From Arabidopsis thaliana (lineage: Eukaryota > Streptophyta > Magnoliopsida > Brassicales > Brassicaceae), in the NCBI RefSeq assembly GCF_000001735.4, contig NC_003075.7, forward strand, positions 16,121,001 through 16,185,000: DNA of 64,000 nt, read 5' to 3'. The notes beneath the pieces are model-generated. The model was not told the DNA's origin, did not search any database, and saw only the letters and a program-made list of their open reading frames with translations. Position numbers and translations under genes: made by a program. Position 1 is the first letter of the stretch, and each line of letters starts with the position of its first letter. Below, in pieces: positions 12,854 through 23,451 of the stretch.

Positions 12854-13446
12854 GTCTCCTCTTTCCTAGTGCAAGTATGTCAGCTAAAGTGTTGCTGTGT
12901 TTTTTTACGATATTTTTCATGTTATTCGGAATGTCTTAAATCACAAAAAATATTCGACTTTTCACAAGCATCGGATGCATAGTTGTTTATTTGATAAGGG
13001 TATCTCCCATAGCTAGTTAAAAATGTTATTTAATATATTCGTTTTGGTACCATATGCTACAATAATCATATTATGCAGAGATCATCGAATAACATCACAT
13101 AAGGTAAGAAAGTTCATGTAAAAAGAAAATGCACTAATAATCATTCACAAACTTAGCAGTAGATTAGCGATCGAAAATTGATGTCACCAAATTTAACAAT
13201 CTTTAAAATGACATCTTTTAATTAACGACGTTCATTCGGAGACAAAATGAATTTCATCAAAAATGAGTCACTAAACTATTTTTCAACCACTCCACTAAAA
13301 AAGTTAAACCTCATTCAAAAACTGCCACGAAACATTCCCACCAACAAAAGATAACAAATAATATAGACTCCCTCGCCTTGTTGCTTCCCACTACAAAAGT
13401 AACAAGAAAAATTGTTACAATACTAAGCATAGTATTAACGTTATGC

Positions 13447-13454
13447 TATATATA
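13447..13454 (+). promoter_or_regulatory. TATA box of the LTP-like gene
   Basis: TATATATA 84 bases before the ATG, the normal plant distance for a TATA box plus a short leader. Confidence 0.55.
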
Positions 13455-13537
13455 CAAATCTCTCGTCGGACCAAATATTCGCATTCATAGATTTCATTAC
13501 AAATTAACGAACTATTCACAGAAAGAAATAAAACGAG

Positions 13538-13964
13538 ATGGGAAGTGGCATGATAAGGACATTGGTTATTCTAGCAATAGCTTTATTCATGATCGGTTCC
13601 GACAACGTCCACGTGGCAAAAGCCCAGGTCTGTGGAGCTAACTTGTCGGGACTGATGAACGAATGTCAACGCTACGTCAGCAACGCCGGACCAAATTCTC
13701 AGCCGCCGTCTCGGTCTTGTTGTGCTCTAATCCGTCCCATTGACGTACCTTGTGCTTGCCGCTACGTTTCAAGGGATGTTACGAACTATATTGATATGGA
13801 CAAAGTGGTTTACGTTGCTCGTTCTTGCGGCAAGAAGATTCCCTCCGGTTATAAATGTGGAAGTAAGTATCTTTCTTGCTTTTCTTATTATAGTTTCGTA
13901 ATTGTTAAGCATATAATAATTTGGATTTGAATCTGTTATAGGTTACACCATTCCGGCGGCTTAA
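13538..13964 (+). CDS. Secreted lipid-transfer-like protein (8-Cys)
   Basis: Two exons, 13538-13862 and 13942-13964, give 115 residues. The N-terminus up to about residue 29 (ending HVAKAQ) is a signal peptide, so the product is secreted to the wall or apoplast. The mature part has the eight-cysteine plant LTP/2S-albumin skeleton in order: C, C, CC, CxC, C, C, with SCCALI and VPCACRYV diagnostic. The last exon adds only SYTIPAA. Proteins of this fold bind lipids in a hydrophobic tunnel; this divergent type has no known ligand. Matches the bifunctional inhibitor/LTP-like gene I remember as AT4G33550. Its own TATA box and short leader indicate a stand-alone gene. Confidence 0.88.
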
Positions 13965-14006
13965 AAAGGAACGAAACCAACAGAATTTGGATTTGCTATA
14001 AAAATT

Positions 14007-14012
14007 AATAAA
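14007..14012 (+). terminator. Candidate poly(A) signal of the LTP-like gene
   Basis: AATAAA 43 bases after the stop codon. Confidence 0.35.
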
Positions 14013-14368
14013 ACGTATTAGTATCTGAATAATGATGATGATGGATGTTATCAGGATTTTAGGTCTTGTAGTATAAGCAAAATGGGGTTGATGGTCGGAA
14101 GATATAATTAATGAAAATATGTTTGTGTTTTTTTATTTTGAACACCTAAAGTAAACATCTGAACTAGCAAAACGAGCAATTAAACATCTGACCACATAAA
14201 TAATCCATTTTTTATCTCTATTTTAACCTCGTAGTTAGATAATTAATTTATGACCAAAAAGAAAGTAAATAACTAAAATGAGAAAATGAAAACCACGAGC
14301 TCCCAAATTTCCTGCGGCTTCTTTAGCCTCTTGTTTCGTTTATGTACCACTTTCTCGACTCCACACTT

Positions 14369-14374
14369 TATAAA
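14369..14374 (+). promoter_or_regulatory. TATA box of the wound-responsive gene
   Basis: TATAAA 96 bases before the ATG, followed by an A-rich leader. Confidence 0.55.
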
Positions 14375-14464
14375 CCAAATCCTCCACGAAACTCCAAACA
14401 CATTGTCCAAAGATCAATACACACTGTTTTAAGAAGAATTTGAAAAGAAAAAGAAAAAAAGAAG

Positions 14465-14752
14465 ATGAATGCCGGAAAGCAAGCTTCGTGGGCGGTGGCG
14501 ACGGCGATCGCAGCCGTGGAAGTGCTAAAAGACCAAGGCGTTGCTCGGTGGAACTACCTTTTCCGCTTACTCCACAAAGAAGCAATGGCTCGCGTCCGTA
14601 CCATTACAGTCCCATCTCGTCCCTCTCCTCCTACGTCTTCATCTTCGGCTACTTCCATCAGATCCAAACCTTTGTCCACCACACCCTTTGAGACATCCTT
14701 TGAGAAAGCTATGGGTCTTAGCTGCTTTGGTCCCACCACCGTTAGATTCTAG
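14465..14752 (+). CDS. Wound-responsive family small protein (DUF3774-like)
   Basis: Intronless, 95 residues. The N-terminal half has the family pattern: an Ala-rich helix WAVATAIAAVEVLKDQG, then WNYLFRLLHKEA. A Ser/Pro-rich low-complexity middle follows (about 45-75). The C-terminal motif FEKAMGLSCFGP resembles the conserved end of wound-induced proteins, whose members typically finish with a ...LSCWGP-like motif. No signal peptide is obvious. Members are transcriptionally induced by wounding, hypoxia or stress; the biochemical role is unknown. Matches AT4G33560 as I remember it. Start supported by the TATA box 96 bases upstream and the A-rich context just before the ATG. Confidence 0.85.
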   Translation: MNAGKQASWAVATAIAAVEVLKDQGVARWNYLFRLLHKEAMARVRTITVPSRPSPPTSSSSATSIRSKPLSTTPFETSFEKAMGLSCFGPTTVRF

Positions 14753-15820
14753 ATCTCTATGTACTGTGTTGTATGTACGCAAATCAGAATGTGCATGCGT
14801 CTATGACTTGTTTTTGTTTACCCATCACATCATTAGCTAGGTCCACTAAATGTTGTACTTGTTGGAGTCATTATTCTAACATTTTGTTTTCAATATTGAA
14901 ATAAATCTGGTTTTATATAGACATAACTAAAACAAACCGGAGTGTTTAAGCCGGTTTATATTTATACCACAAAGAATCTTAATCCGCTAAATTTACATCA
15001 CCGAAGGATGGACCCTTGTGAGTCACACAATTGGTGTGCAAATTAGAAGAAAAACATCAATTCATTTTTTATTACATGGAAACAATTTTAGAATTTTTTT
15101 TGCTATGATACAATGTTACCAACCCATCATTATTTGATTTATGATAATAAATTTCATTATGTAAATTTTACACATGACCTAGTGTATAAAATAGACATAC
15201 TAGCTGGACCATAATCAGACGAACTTAATATCGGTTAATACACTACCGGTTCATTAAGCATTTAGACAAAAAAAAAAAAGAAGAAGAAGTCCATATACAT
15301 GCATATATACGAAAGTCACATCAGAAGATCAGACATACAAGTACAACGACTAGTCAGTGGACGCAGTTTGTTGTGTGGTGGGACAAGGTGAGAATATGCC
15401 CACAGATATCGCTATTGCTCTCTTTAACCATTTTGGTCCAAAACACTTTGCCAACTTTTTTAATAAAGACTGATACAAATTTTAGATTGATACAACTTAA
15501 CATTAAAACCACCCAAATAAAACTTCGTAATATAGATAAGCATCATTGTACCACAACCACACACCAAGCCAATAAGTCAACAACTACTCCTAACCCTTTT
15601 AAACCTAATCAATACAATTTAATATTAGACCGACTACGTGATGGTGCATATGCTTCTTTTTACCAAAACATATATATTCAAGCAACAATTAATACATATT
15701 TCGATTCTCAATTTAATCAACTGAAGAAATTTCGGTCACTTGTTTTAATTTTTTTTTGTAAAGCTTATAATTTTTATTTTGTACCAACATTTAAAAATCA
15801 ATTATTTTGGTGAAATTAGG
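14753..15820. other. Intergenic, AT-rich
   Basis: About 1.07 kb. Contains a purine-rich run near 15269-15290. An open frame at 15373-15813 begins with GTG, has low-complexity composition and is not supported as a gene. The rest looks like promoter and leader of the RING gene. Confidence 0.55.
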
Positions 15821-16924
15821 ATGATAGATACCGTCAACCTACTTTTGTTGACCAAACTTGATTCTAAAGAAAGAAAGCAAAAGAGAGAGAACAAAAACGA
15901 AGACAACTCTCATCTTCTTTTCTCTTTCTTTTTCCTCTTTCTCCATTGCTTGTTGATTGATGATCTTGAAGCAAGGATCATGAGGTTCCTTCACAGATTT
16001 CTGTTGGAGGATATGCCCAAAGAAACCTTTTCGGACTCTCTCTGTAAAAATAATTGCATCCAAGAGTTGAAAACTCTAGGATACTGTTCATCCTATTGTC
16101 TTGACGAGTGTCCTTCCATCTGCGAGATCGTCGTAATTTCAGGTCTTTCACCACCTGCAGAGATCCACCACGACGATAACTTAAAGAGGATCTTGATCAT
16201 CTCTGCTTCATCTATCATCACAACTCTGTTTCTCCTTACTTTACTTGTTCTCTGCTTCAAGTTTTACTATAGGAGGAGAAGATCAATAACAACATCAAGA
16301 AGATGGAGTATGGAAGAAGCTAGGAATTGGGATTTTGATGGACCAGCACCTGTTATTGTTGATCATCCGATTTGGCATATCAGAACCATAGGGTTGAATC
16401 CAACGGTTATAAGTTCCATCAAAGTTTGTCAGTATAGTAAAAAAGATGGTGTTGTGGAAGGAACTGATTGCTCCGTTTGTTTAAGCGAATTCGAAGAAGA
16501 AGAGACGCTTAGATTGTTACCAAAGTGTAAACATGCTTTTCATCTTTATTGTATTGATACTTGGCTTAGATCACACACCAATTGTCCGCTTTGTCGTGCT
16601 CCTATCGTTGAGGCCAACACAATGATTGATGATCATAGTGAGGGGCTAGAGGAGATAAGTGTGATGATTCCAGAAGAAAATGGAGATGATACCGATGAAG
16701 AAATCGAGGAAGAAAGAGATGGCTTTGTTAGTAATATTAGTAGAGATCATGGTGAGTCACAACAACAGCGAGTGAGACGATCAGTGTCGTTGGATTCGTT
16801 ATCGGGTTTAAGGGTAAGTGAAGTTGTTGTGGGTAGAGAAAAGGAGAAGTTGAAGAGAGGCAATAATATTGGATCTGGGAGGTCAAGTTTATTGAAGAGA
16901 TCTATCTCTTACAGTGGAAAGTAG
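15821..16924 (+). CDS. ATL-type RING-H2 E3 ubiquitin ligase
   Basis: Intronless, 367 residues from the first in-frame ATG. A hydrophobic [14 protein letters not shown] lies near residue 35, and a clear membrane helix ([20 protein letters not shown]) before a basic YYRRRR stop-transfer lies near 130-150. Then come the [10 protein letters not shown] form of the ATL 'GLD' motif and a RING-H2 domain: CSVC, CKHAFH, C, CPLC, with both His ligands. The tail is acidic then Ser/Arg-rich and ends in [11 protein letters not shown] proteins are membrane-anchored E3 ligases, often in defence or nutrient signalling; the substrate is not predictable. Between the two hydrophobic segments is a Cys-rich stretch with six cysteines, a GUB_WAK-like short ectodomain. 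A second ATG at 15979 could be the true start, giving a more usual ATL N-terminus. Matches AT4G33565 as I remember it. Confidence 0.87.
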   Translation: MIDTVNLLLLTKLDSKERKQKRENKNEDNSHLLFSFFFLFLHCLLIDDLEARIMRFLHRFLLEDMPKETFSDSLCKNNCIQELKTLGYCSSYCLDECPSICEIVVISGLSPPAEIHHDDNLKRILIISASSIITTLFLLTLLVLCFKFYYRRRRSITTSRRWSMEEARNWDFDGPAPVIVDHPIWHIRTIGLNPTVISSIKVCQYSKKDGVVEGTDCSVCLSEFEEEETLRLLPKCKHAFHLYCIDTWLRSHTNCPLCRAPIVEANTMIDDHSEGLEEISVMIPEENGDDTDEEIEEERDGFVSNISRDHGESQQQRVRRSVSLDSLSGLRVSEVVVGREKEKLKRGNNIGSGRSSLLKRSISYSGK

Positions 16925-18405
16925 TACTAGCTAGCTTCAGTGCTAATAATAAAAACAAGAAGTCCATAAAGTAAGTAAGTTTCTTGAAGAAGAAAATCAA
17001 ATCAAACCCAACAAGATATAGATTGTATTCATATGTATGAAGGTGATATAAGATTACGATTATCAAAGCTAGTCACTCTTGTAAAGTTAAAAGAGAGTTT
17101 TGACAACTTCTACTACTCTGCTTAGATACTCTGGATTTGTGGATTAAGTATAAATATACACCAAACTTCGTTTTGTATGTTACTTATTTATTGTTCCTCA
17201 AGAAATACCATCTGGATTTTAATTATTTTTAGATTCAACTGTCTTATGTGAATGGATTTACATTTGGCGTTGTGGATCTCTAACACTAACTATATGAAAC
17301 GCTGCGTTTCATTAAAAGAAGGTAAAAACGACAAAGAGAATCTTCGTCTTCATCGATCATTGTTGTGTAAAACTCTTGTTCCTCTTCCTCTTCAACGTGA
17401 ACACTTCTATTTCTCAGAGAACATTCACCTATATGTCTTTCTTCAAGGAGAAGTCTTCCTCTTTCCAGATTTAGGTTAGATTCATGTTATAACTTTTTCT
17501 AAGATTTCTGATTTCCGAATTTGAATTTTGTTTATGATTTAGTGTCGGTGTAGAACTGAATGATACTAATGCAAATGATTGAGATCGATTTGATGTAAAA
17601 TTATCACCTTCTCGTGTAATTTAAAGGTCGAATCGTCCGGGGTCACATTGTCGCAGGTTTATGTTTATCCTCTAAATTAGGGTTTCTTTTGTGAAATTGG
17701 GGATTTTTTTTGTCTGCTTACAAATCATGCTGTTTTATTTCTCTTGAAATTAACTTCATGCTGTTTTTGACATAGAATACAACAGACAAACTAGATTTAA
17801 CAGAACTGTTAAGATGAACGGAACATAAGATGACTTCTAAAAATGGATAAATTTTAGGTCAATTTTTCTTTCCATTTTCAGTTTTCTGACCCTAGGTGAG
17901 ATTTGTTTTGGACTTTTCATGTATTGTACATGTGAGTTAATCAAATAAAATCTAGGTTCATGCATTTACAAACATAGTTTAGGAAGTAAAATCACATGTT
18001 AAGTTTTGATCTTAAACTCTTGTTGTTATTCTTGTTGTTGTTTGCTACTTGTTAGAATTATGAATCTTTGACCTATAGCAAATTTCCATAAAATCAATCA
18101 TGTTAACCCTTAATCCAAATCCTCCATCAAAGAGTTTTTTTGCATTAGTTAGCTTCTCATGAAGCGAATTTGGTTTTGGGAAAAGAATTTGTGGGGTGGG
18201 GTCCAAAACTGACACGACACAAAAACTTTGGTTTCTCCGTCTTTGTTGGAGAAATGCATTCACATCCACTTCTTACCAAAATTAAATAAATCAATATTTA
18301 ATTTTTTTAAGGCCTTCTTGTTTTTTCAGATGAACACTCTTCAGATGCCTTGTGCCTTATTGATCCAGATTCGAAGTACCCAACTTTACTCTCTAGACCT
18401 TTTTC
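16925..18405. other. Intergenic, probably including the 5' leader of BCA5
   Basis: About 1.5 kb. Holds the RING 3' flank, a 15-base palindrome at 17296-17310, and pyrimidine-rich leader-like sequence at about 17320-17470. A strong acceptor TTTTTTCAG ends at 18329. A spliced BCA5 leader is plausible; no coding gene is supported. Confidence 0.5.
17296..17310. repeat. 15-base palindrome GAAACGCTGCGTTTC
   Basis: Perfect inverted repeat of GAAACGC around a single T. Possible dimeric factor site; function unknown. Confidence 0.7.
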
Positions 18406-20363
18406 ATGGCAGCCACTCCCACACACTTCTCTGTCTCCCATGATCCTTTTTCTTCCACGTCTCTCCTTAATCTCCAAACTCAAGCGGTATGTTGTCAATT
18501 CTTCTTCCCCCCCTCCCTATCACACTGTTTCATCTAATTCTGACTATTGGTTTTCTTAACTCTGTTGCATTTTTTATTTCAGATCTTTGGTCCCAATCAC
18601 AGTTTAAAGACAACCCAGTTGAGAATTCCAGCTTCTTTCAGGTAATTTCTTGGCTTTACTAACTTTTCAGTTTGGAATTGGGATAACGATCCGTAATTAT
18701 GATATAGTTGTGAGAGAATCTATGATAAGAATCTTAGAGAAATCACTTGGTGATGCATTGTACTTTGTTGAAGACCCTTTTTGTTTGTACAGCTTATGTT
18801 TTTGTTTCTTAGGTTTCTATAAGTAGTGTGTCTTTTATAAGATTTGAAAAGAAGAGTCTTTTTTGTGATGCTTCAAATGGCAAAATCTCAGTGAAGATGT
18901 TTTTATAATAATCAAATGTTCAGATTTAGTATGTTTTTGTGGTGTTTGCAGAAGAAAAGCTACAAACTTGCAAGTGATGGCTTCAGGAAAGACACCTGGA
19001 CTGACTCAGGAAGCTAATGGGGTTGCAATTGATAGACAAAACAACACTGATGTATTTGACGACATGAAACAGCGGTTCCTGGCCTTCAAGAAGCTTAAGT
19101 ACATGTAAGTTGCAGAGTACCACCAATTGTCATTTTTCAATGGTTAATAGATTACTTATTTCCTTTCTTCTTCACCTGATGATATTCTCTTGAGCAGGGA
19201 TGACTTTGAACACTACAAAAATCTGGCAGATGCTCAAGCTCCAAAGGTAGCTTTACTCTTCAACGAAATTTTATTGTTCATGGAAGGCTTGAGATATCTT
19301 CTGTGGTTTGAATTTTGTCTGGAGAAAGGAATTGTTACTAACAGTTTAAGCAACAGTTTCTGGTGATTGCTTGTGCAGACTCTAGAGTTTGTCCTTCTGC
19401 TGTCCTGGGATTCCAACCGGGTGACGCATTCACTGTTCGTAACATTGCAAATTTAGTACCTCCATATGAGGTATAACATTTAATGCAGACTACCATTTTG
19501 GTTTTATGGCCTGGTTCACATTTTGATATATTTGCATTTGCCTGTTGCGTGAAGTCTGGACCTACTGAAACCAAAGCTGCTCTAGAGTTCTCTGTGAATA
19601 CTCTTAATGTAAGCATCTATCTTATCTCTTATAGTGTTTCACGTTTTAAATAGAGCATTTTTCACAGTTTAGACTGTTCTGTTTCTTGAAATTAGCTTTC
19701 TACAGAGTTTGTCTTTTCACTTAACTCAAATCTCTAGGCAACATAAACAGCATAGACACAATGTGTAGATACATTCATTTATAATTCTTGTCTCATTGAT
19801 AAACTTGTAGGTGGAAAACATCTTAGTCATTGGTCATAGCCGGTGTGGAGGAATTCAAGCTTTAATGAAAATGGAAGACGAAGGAGATTCCAGGTTTTTA
19901 CCAGTTCTTGATTCAATCTATCGAAAAAATCCATTAATTGTTGTTGAACTTTGCCCATATTGCATTTCCCTGGTAACAGAAGTTTCATACACAACTGGGT
20001 AGTTGTGGGAAAGAAGGCAAAGGAAAGCACAAAAGCTGTTGCTTCAAACCTCCATTTTGATCATCAGTGCCAACATTGTGAAAAGGTGATGTCTTTTGGC
20101 AAATCAGCGGTCTCTTATATGAATCAGTGAACTTATATTCAATATAAAACCTGCAGGCATCGATAAATCATTCATTAGAAAGGCTGCTTGGGTACCCGTG
20201 GATAGAAGAGAAAGTGCGGCAAGGTTCACTGTCTCTCCATGGTGGATACTATAATTTTGTTGATTGTACGTTCGAGAAATGGACAGTGGATTATGCAGCA
20301 AGCAGAGGTAAGAAGAAGGAAGGCAGTGGAATCGCTGTTAAAGACCGGTCAGTTTGGTCTTGA
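18406..20363 (+). CDS. BCA5: Beta-type carbonic anhydrase
   Basis: Zinc enzyme that interconverts CO2 and bicarbonate. Exons 18406-18486, 18583-18641, 18952-19104, 19198-19246, 19357-19470, 19555-19608, 19811-19893, 19980-20085 and 20157-20363 give 301 residues. Residues 1 to about 55 look like a plastid transit peptide (Ser/Thr-rich, few acids). Active-site residues are all present: Cys120-Ala-Asp122-Ser-Arg124, then His179-Ser-Arg-Cys182-Gly-Gly; zinc ligands are Cys120, His179 and Cys182, with the Asp/Arg dyad. [14 protein letters not shown] is the usual substrate-pocket block. An in-frame TAG just upstream (18394) fixes the start at 18406. Length and neighbours fit AT4G33580 (BCA5). It is more divergent than the abundant stromal CA1. 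Confidence 0.94.
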
Positions 20364-20777
20364 CTTACGACTATCTCAATCTTCATAGAGTTTTTTTTCA
20401 TAATTTATAGAGAAACATCAAACCCCTTTTGGTTGGGATTATCATGTGTTTGTTCCACTTGTGTGTTGAAGTCATTTTCCTTCTTCTGTCTTATTGAGGC
20501 AGGGACTAATGTTTGTTTTATCTTTCAGTTGTTTCGTTTAAATTCCACATTTGTGCAATGAACTGGTTGGTGTTTCTTTAAGATATAATCATTTTGCCAC
20601 TGTAGTGAGATCGGAGGCATGCATTACAGAGATAAGAAAAGTTTAATACACCAACATAATTGAATGCAATTTATTAGATTTATGACTTTGCAATAGTATA
20701 GCTATGTTACAAATTGTAAAACCGAATAATGTTACAGTCAATACTCATCAATCTTACAGCCACCAGTATATAGTTAG
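20364..20777. other. Convergent 3' flank between BCA5 and proline-rich gene 1
   Basis: 414 bases, AT-rich, presumably the two 3' UTRs. Nothing else seen. Confidence 0.6.
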
Positions 20778-21257
20778 TTAGCTTATGTTGATGATAATCT
20801 TCACATATGCCATTAAGTTTGGAGGAGACAACTTAAGGGATGGAAGTTGGAGTTCCAGGGAGAGAGGGGGAGCAGAGAGGGCCGTAACGGGCGATCCAGG
20901 CATTGCGGGCTTCGGATATTGAGAGAAAGGAGATGAGAATGGGAATTTTGGAAAACTTTGCCCCGGAAACTGAGGAAACTCGGGTGTAGGATTGCTCGGA
21001 AAACCGGGTCTAGGGAATTGAGGGAAAGGCATGGGATTAGTTGGAAAACCGGGTCTTGGGAACTGAGGAAAACTGGGTAATGCTGGATTGTTCGGAAAGC
21101 CGGGTCTCGGAAATTGAGGGAAACGCGGTCTAAAATACTTCGGTTTTAACGTTTGTTTCTTCGTAAATTGTTGTGCAGCGCGGCTTGAAGTGATCATAGA
21201 GGAGAACATCAGAGCCATGAGGAGAGAAGCGACTAAGAACATTTTAGATGAGGCCAT
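20778..21257 (-). CDS. Secreted proline-rich repeat protein 1
   Basis: Intronless, 159 residues. Signal peptide about 1-28 (MASSKMFLVASLLMALMFSS... ending RAA). The middle is a repetitive Pro/Phe region built on FPQFPRPGFP with short variable linkers (three clear copies, then degenerate ones). The C-terminal third (about 115-159) is non-repetitive, leucine-rich and ends in MAYVKIIINIS. Composition suggests a small cell-wall or extracellular proline-rich protein; function unknown. A minus-strand TATA box sits at 21334-21341, 77 bases before the ATG. A related gene at 25485-25934 has the same plan. The repeats are also visible in the DNA (20990-21125). Confidence 0.8.
   Translation of the reverse strand: MASSKMFLVASLLMALMFSSMITSSRAAQQFTKKQTLKPKYFRPRFPQFPRPGFPNNPALPSFPQFPRPGFPTNPMPFPQFPRPGFPSNPTPEFPQFPGQSFPKFPFSSPFSQYPKPAMPGSPVTALSAPPLSLELQLPSLKLSPPNLMAYVKIIINIS
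20990..21125 (-). repeat. Degenerate tandem repeat within proline-rich gene 1
   Basis: The block ccgggtct...gga(a/g)(t/c)tgagg recurs near 21004, 21049 and 21100 (spacing 45 and 51 bases), coding FPQFPRPGFP. Unequal spacing implies old or length-variable units. Confidence 0.7.
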
Positions 21258-21584
21258 AGTGTTTAATAAAAGAGCTCTTCAATTAGTTGTAGTGTGTTTT
21301 TTATTTGATTACTTATTTCTCTGATGGATTTGAGTTATATAGGAGGAAACTCAATAGAGATAACGAGTACAATTTGCATATCATTTGACTGAATTTTCTT
21401 TTTATAGATTTACCCCTGATGGTTTCATTATTAAGAATAGGAAACGGTTGATATGGTTACCATTTTGTTGCTATTAGTTTTGAATACATGTTTGTTGTAT
21501 CAACAAAACAAATCCATAAGACTTAGAACTGACCCTGCCTCATCAAATTGTCATATGGTTATAATGTAGATTTTACATTGAATA
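21258..21584. other. Intergenic: promoter of proline-rich gene 1 and 3' flank of GT61-like gene 1
   Basis: 327 bases; only the TATA box was recognised. Confidence 0.55.
21334..21341 (-). promoter_or_regulatory. TATA box of proline-rich gene 1
   Basis: Reads TATATAAC on the minus strand, 77 bases before the start codon. Confidence 0.5.
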
Positions 21585-22985
21585 TCAACTACATACATCT
21601 AATATTGAACTATTACTGTGGTTGCACTCTGCAAGCTCTTTCATCTCTCTTATGCTAAACTTACCCAAAACTCTTCTTGCCCACTCGCCAAAATAAGTCT
21701 CATTGTATCCAATCATAGCGTTCTTGTAGATGGACATACACCGCCTGTCTGTATCGGGGAATTGACATATTTCGCCAACCGGGTCGTGCCAAGAGCCTTC
21801 GTGTCTCATCCCTGACCAATTAGCTCCCCATTGGAACACAAGCTGGCCAACTCCTGCAAGCTTAAGCCATCCTTTGGGGAAAAACTCCATTACACTACTA
21901 TTTTTATCCATTAGAAACAAGTTAGTGAGTTGTGCACCGTGCGGTGACACTAACACATCGGTCTTCTTCATTAGCTCCACTTGCTCACAAAATGATAGAT
22001 TATTCGAATATGAAACACTAATTTCACACCCATCTACTCTCTTACACTCTTTCTTAAAGACATCAATCACCATTGATTCATTTCTGAAAGATCTGGCTCC
22101 GGTTCTCAATAGTAATGTCATACCGATTCGCGGTTTTGATGCCACAGATGAGCTGATATTACAGTAATTCCTCGCTTTGCATCTAATGAGATCAAAAGCT
22201 TCCATTCTTCTCTCCCTTGACATTCCACCTTCATTATGTCTCATAACAACCGCCTTCTCGAAACAAACAGGCTTATCATCATCAACAAACCGTAAAAAGT
22301 CCGGTTCTTGACCGTAAGTGGCTGTGACTATCTCGCTCAGCCAATGCCCCATTCCGAACCTTAGTTCTCCCCAGTGGTATAAAACCCATTTTTGAGGCTT
22401 TTCACATTGATTTCTTAAGCTCCAAGCAATAAATGGAACTACTGCCGTTAGTCCATGCCACAAGTTACCATAATCATATTGATTGTAAGAGACAAACGTC
22501 AAGCCATCCTGAAGAATGGCATTGGTAGGAAGAGCTTCAGGCCAAGCCAGCGCGTAGGAGTTCCATGACCCATCATGTTCATCAACCCCTTTCAAACACA
22601 AAAGCCTTCCTTTCGAAGAATCTGAAGGAAATTCTTGATACTGAGCCTCACCTTTGGTTTGATTATCATAGAGAGAGCTCATGAACCAAGTATGACCTTC
22701 AAGTGGTTTGTTCGAAAAACGATAGTCTTTGAGTGGAAGGAATGTCACGGATTCACGTAGCTTCTCCACCAAGGAAGCCGTCTTGTTCTCTGATACTTCT
22801 TCATGATTGTGTTTCAGATACGTCAAGAGTGCAGGAGGGAGTGAAAGAGAACGTTGAGTAATTTGAAATGAACAGATTTGGAGAAGAACAAAAACAGTGA
22901 CAACGAGGCACAAGACGTTCAAGTAGAACTTAAGAGAGGATAAGCAAGTAACTAGCCTTCGCCAAACACTAGCTTTAGTTGTCAT
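21585..22985 (-). CDS. GT61-like (DUF563) Golgi glycosyltransferase, copy 1
   Basis: Intronless, 466 residues, type II membrane protein: short basic cytosolic N-terminus, anchor about 19-42 (FYLNVLCLVVTVFVLLQIC), then a lumenal stem and catalytic domain. Family marks are the C-terminal block VLVSPHGAQLTNLFLM followed by SVMEFFPKGW, typical of GT61 xylosyl/arabinosyltransferases. Upstream blocks HNEGGMSRERRMEAFDLIRC and the Cys pairs are shared with copy 2. Several N-x-S/T sites fit a Golgi lumenal domain. GT61 enzymes decorate xylan or N-glycans; the donor and acceptor of this subgroup are unknown to me. Tandem with a near copy 470 bases further right on the same strand, both flanked by secreted proline-rich genes. 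Matches AT4G33590 as I remember it. Confidence 0.85.
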   Translation of the reverse strand: MTTKASVWRRLVTCLSSLKFYLNVLCLVVTVFVLLQICSFQITQRSLSLPPALLTYLKHNHEEVSENKTASLVEKLRESVTFLPLKDYRFSNKPLEGHTWFMSSLYDNQTKGEAQYQEFPSDSSKGRLLCLKGVDEHDGSWNSYALAWPEALPTNAILQDGLTFVSYNQYDYGNLWHGLTAVVPFIAWSLRNQCEKPQKWVLYHWGELRFGMGHWLSEIVTATYGQEPDFLRFVDDDKPVCFEKAVVMRHNEGGMSRERRMEAFDLIRCKARNYCNISSSVASKPRIGMTLLLRTGARSFRNESMVIDVFKKECKRVDGCEISVSYSNNLSFCEQVELMKKTDVLVSPHGAQLTNLFLMDKNSSVMEFFPKGWLKLAGVGQLVFQWGANWSGMRHEGSWHDPVGEICQFPDTDRRCMSIYKNAMIGYNETYFGEWARRVLGKFSIREMKELAECNHSNSSILDVCS

Positions 22986-23451
22986 TGTGAATCAAATAGA
23001 GTGAGGCAGAATCTGTTTAGTTTGATGGAACTAAATTTGTGAGGAACATATATGGTCAACGGTTAATATAGTCGTGGAAGATCTGGAAGTAACCAACACG
23101 TGCTCTCTCCGTTTTTCTCTCTTAGTTTTACAATTTTTAATACGAGAAGTTTTTCTCATCTCAAAGATAAGTTCACTACTCTGACTTAGATTAGATGCAT
23201 ACAATTATCTACTCGAACTATTTATATAATTTAAGCCACTGGTCTTTGTTATAGTTCCTGTGCTATGAGTCATTGATCATGTTTGTCGAATTTCGTGCTA
23301 GATCTATAGTAGCTGAAATAGATATAAAGTACTATATACCGAATAATTTTTGGATCTTGAACTAGAAATTTAACATTTTTTTTTTCTTTTCATATTTTAC
23401 CTTTAGCTTTTTTTTTTCATTAAAGAGCAGTTGGCTACATACTCTGTTATT
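22986..23451. other. Intergenic between the two GT61-like genes
   Basis: 466 bases with poly-T tracts near 23376-23420; promoter of copy 1 and 3' end of copy 2. Confidence 0.55.

Larger units (their letters stand above)
12679..13537. other. Intergenic: MBL 3' flank and LTP-like promoter
   Basis: AT-rich with no credible gene. Holds an AATAAA near 12848 for the upstream gene and a TATA box at 13447 for the downstream gene. Confidence 0.6.
13965..14464. other. Intergenic: LTP-like 3' flank and promoter of the wound-responsive gene
   Basis: 500 bases. AATAAA at about 14007 and a TATA box at 14369; nothing else recognised. Confidence 0.6.

Noticed and set aside
15373..15813. 146-codon open frame upstream of the RING gene
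   Set aside because: Begins with GTG, not ATG; composition is Asn/Thr/Phe low complexity expected of AT-rich DNA; no recognisable domain.
17252..17479. 75-codon open frame between the RING gene and BCA5
   Set aside because: No motif or codon bias; better explained as 5' leader sequence of BCA5.
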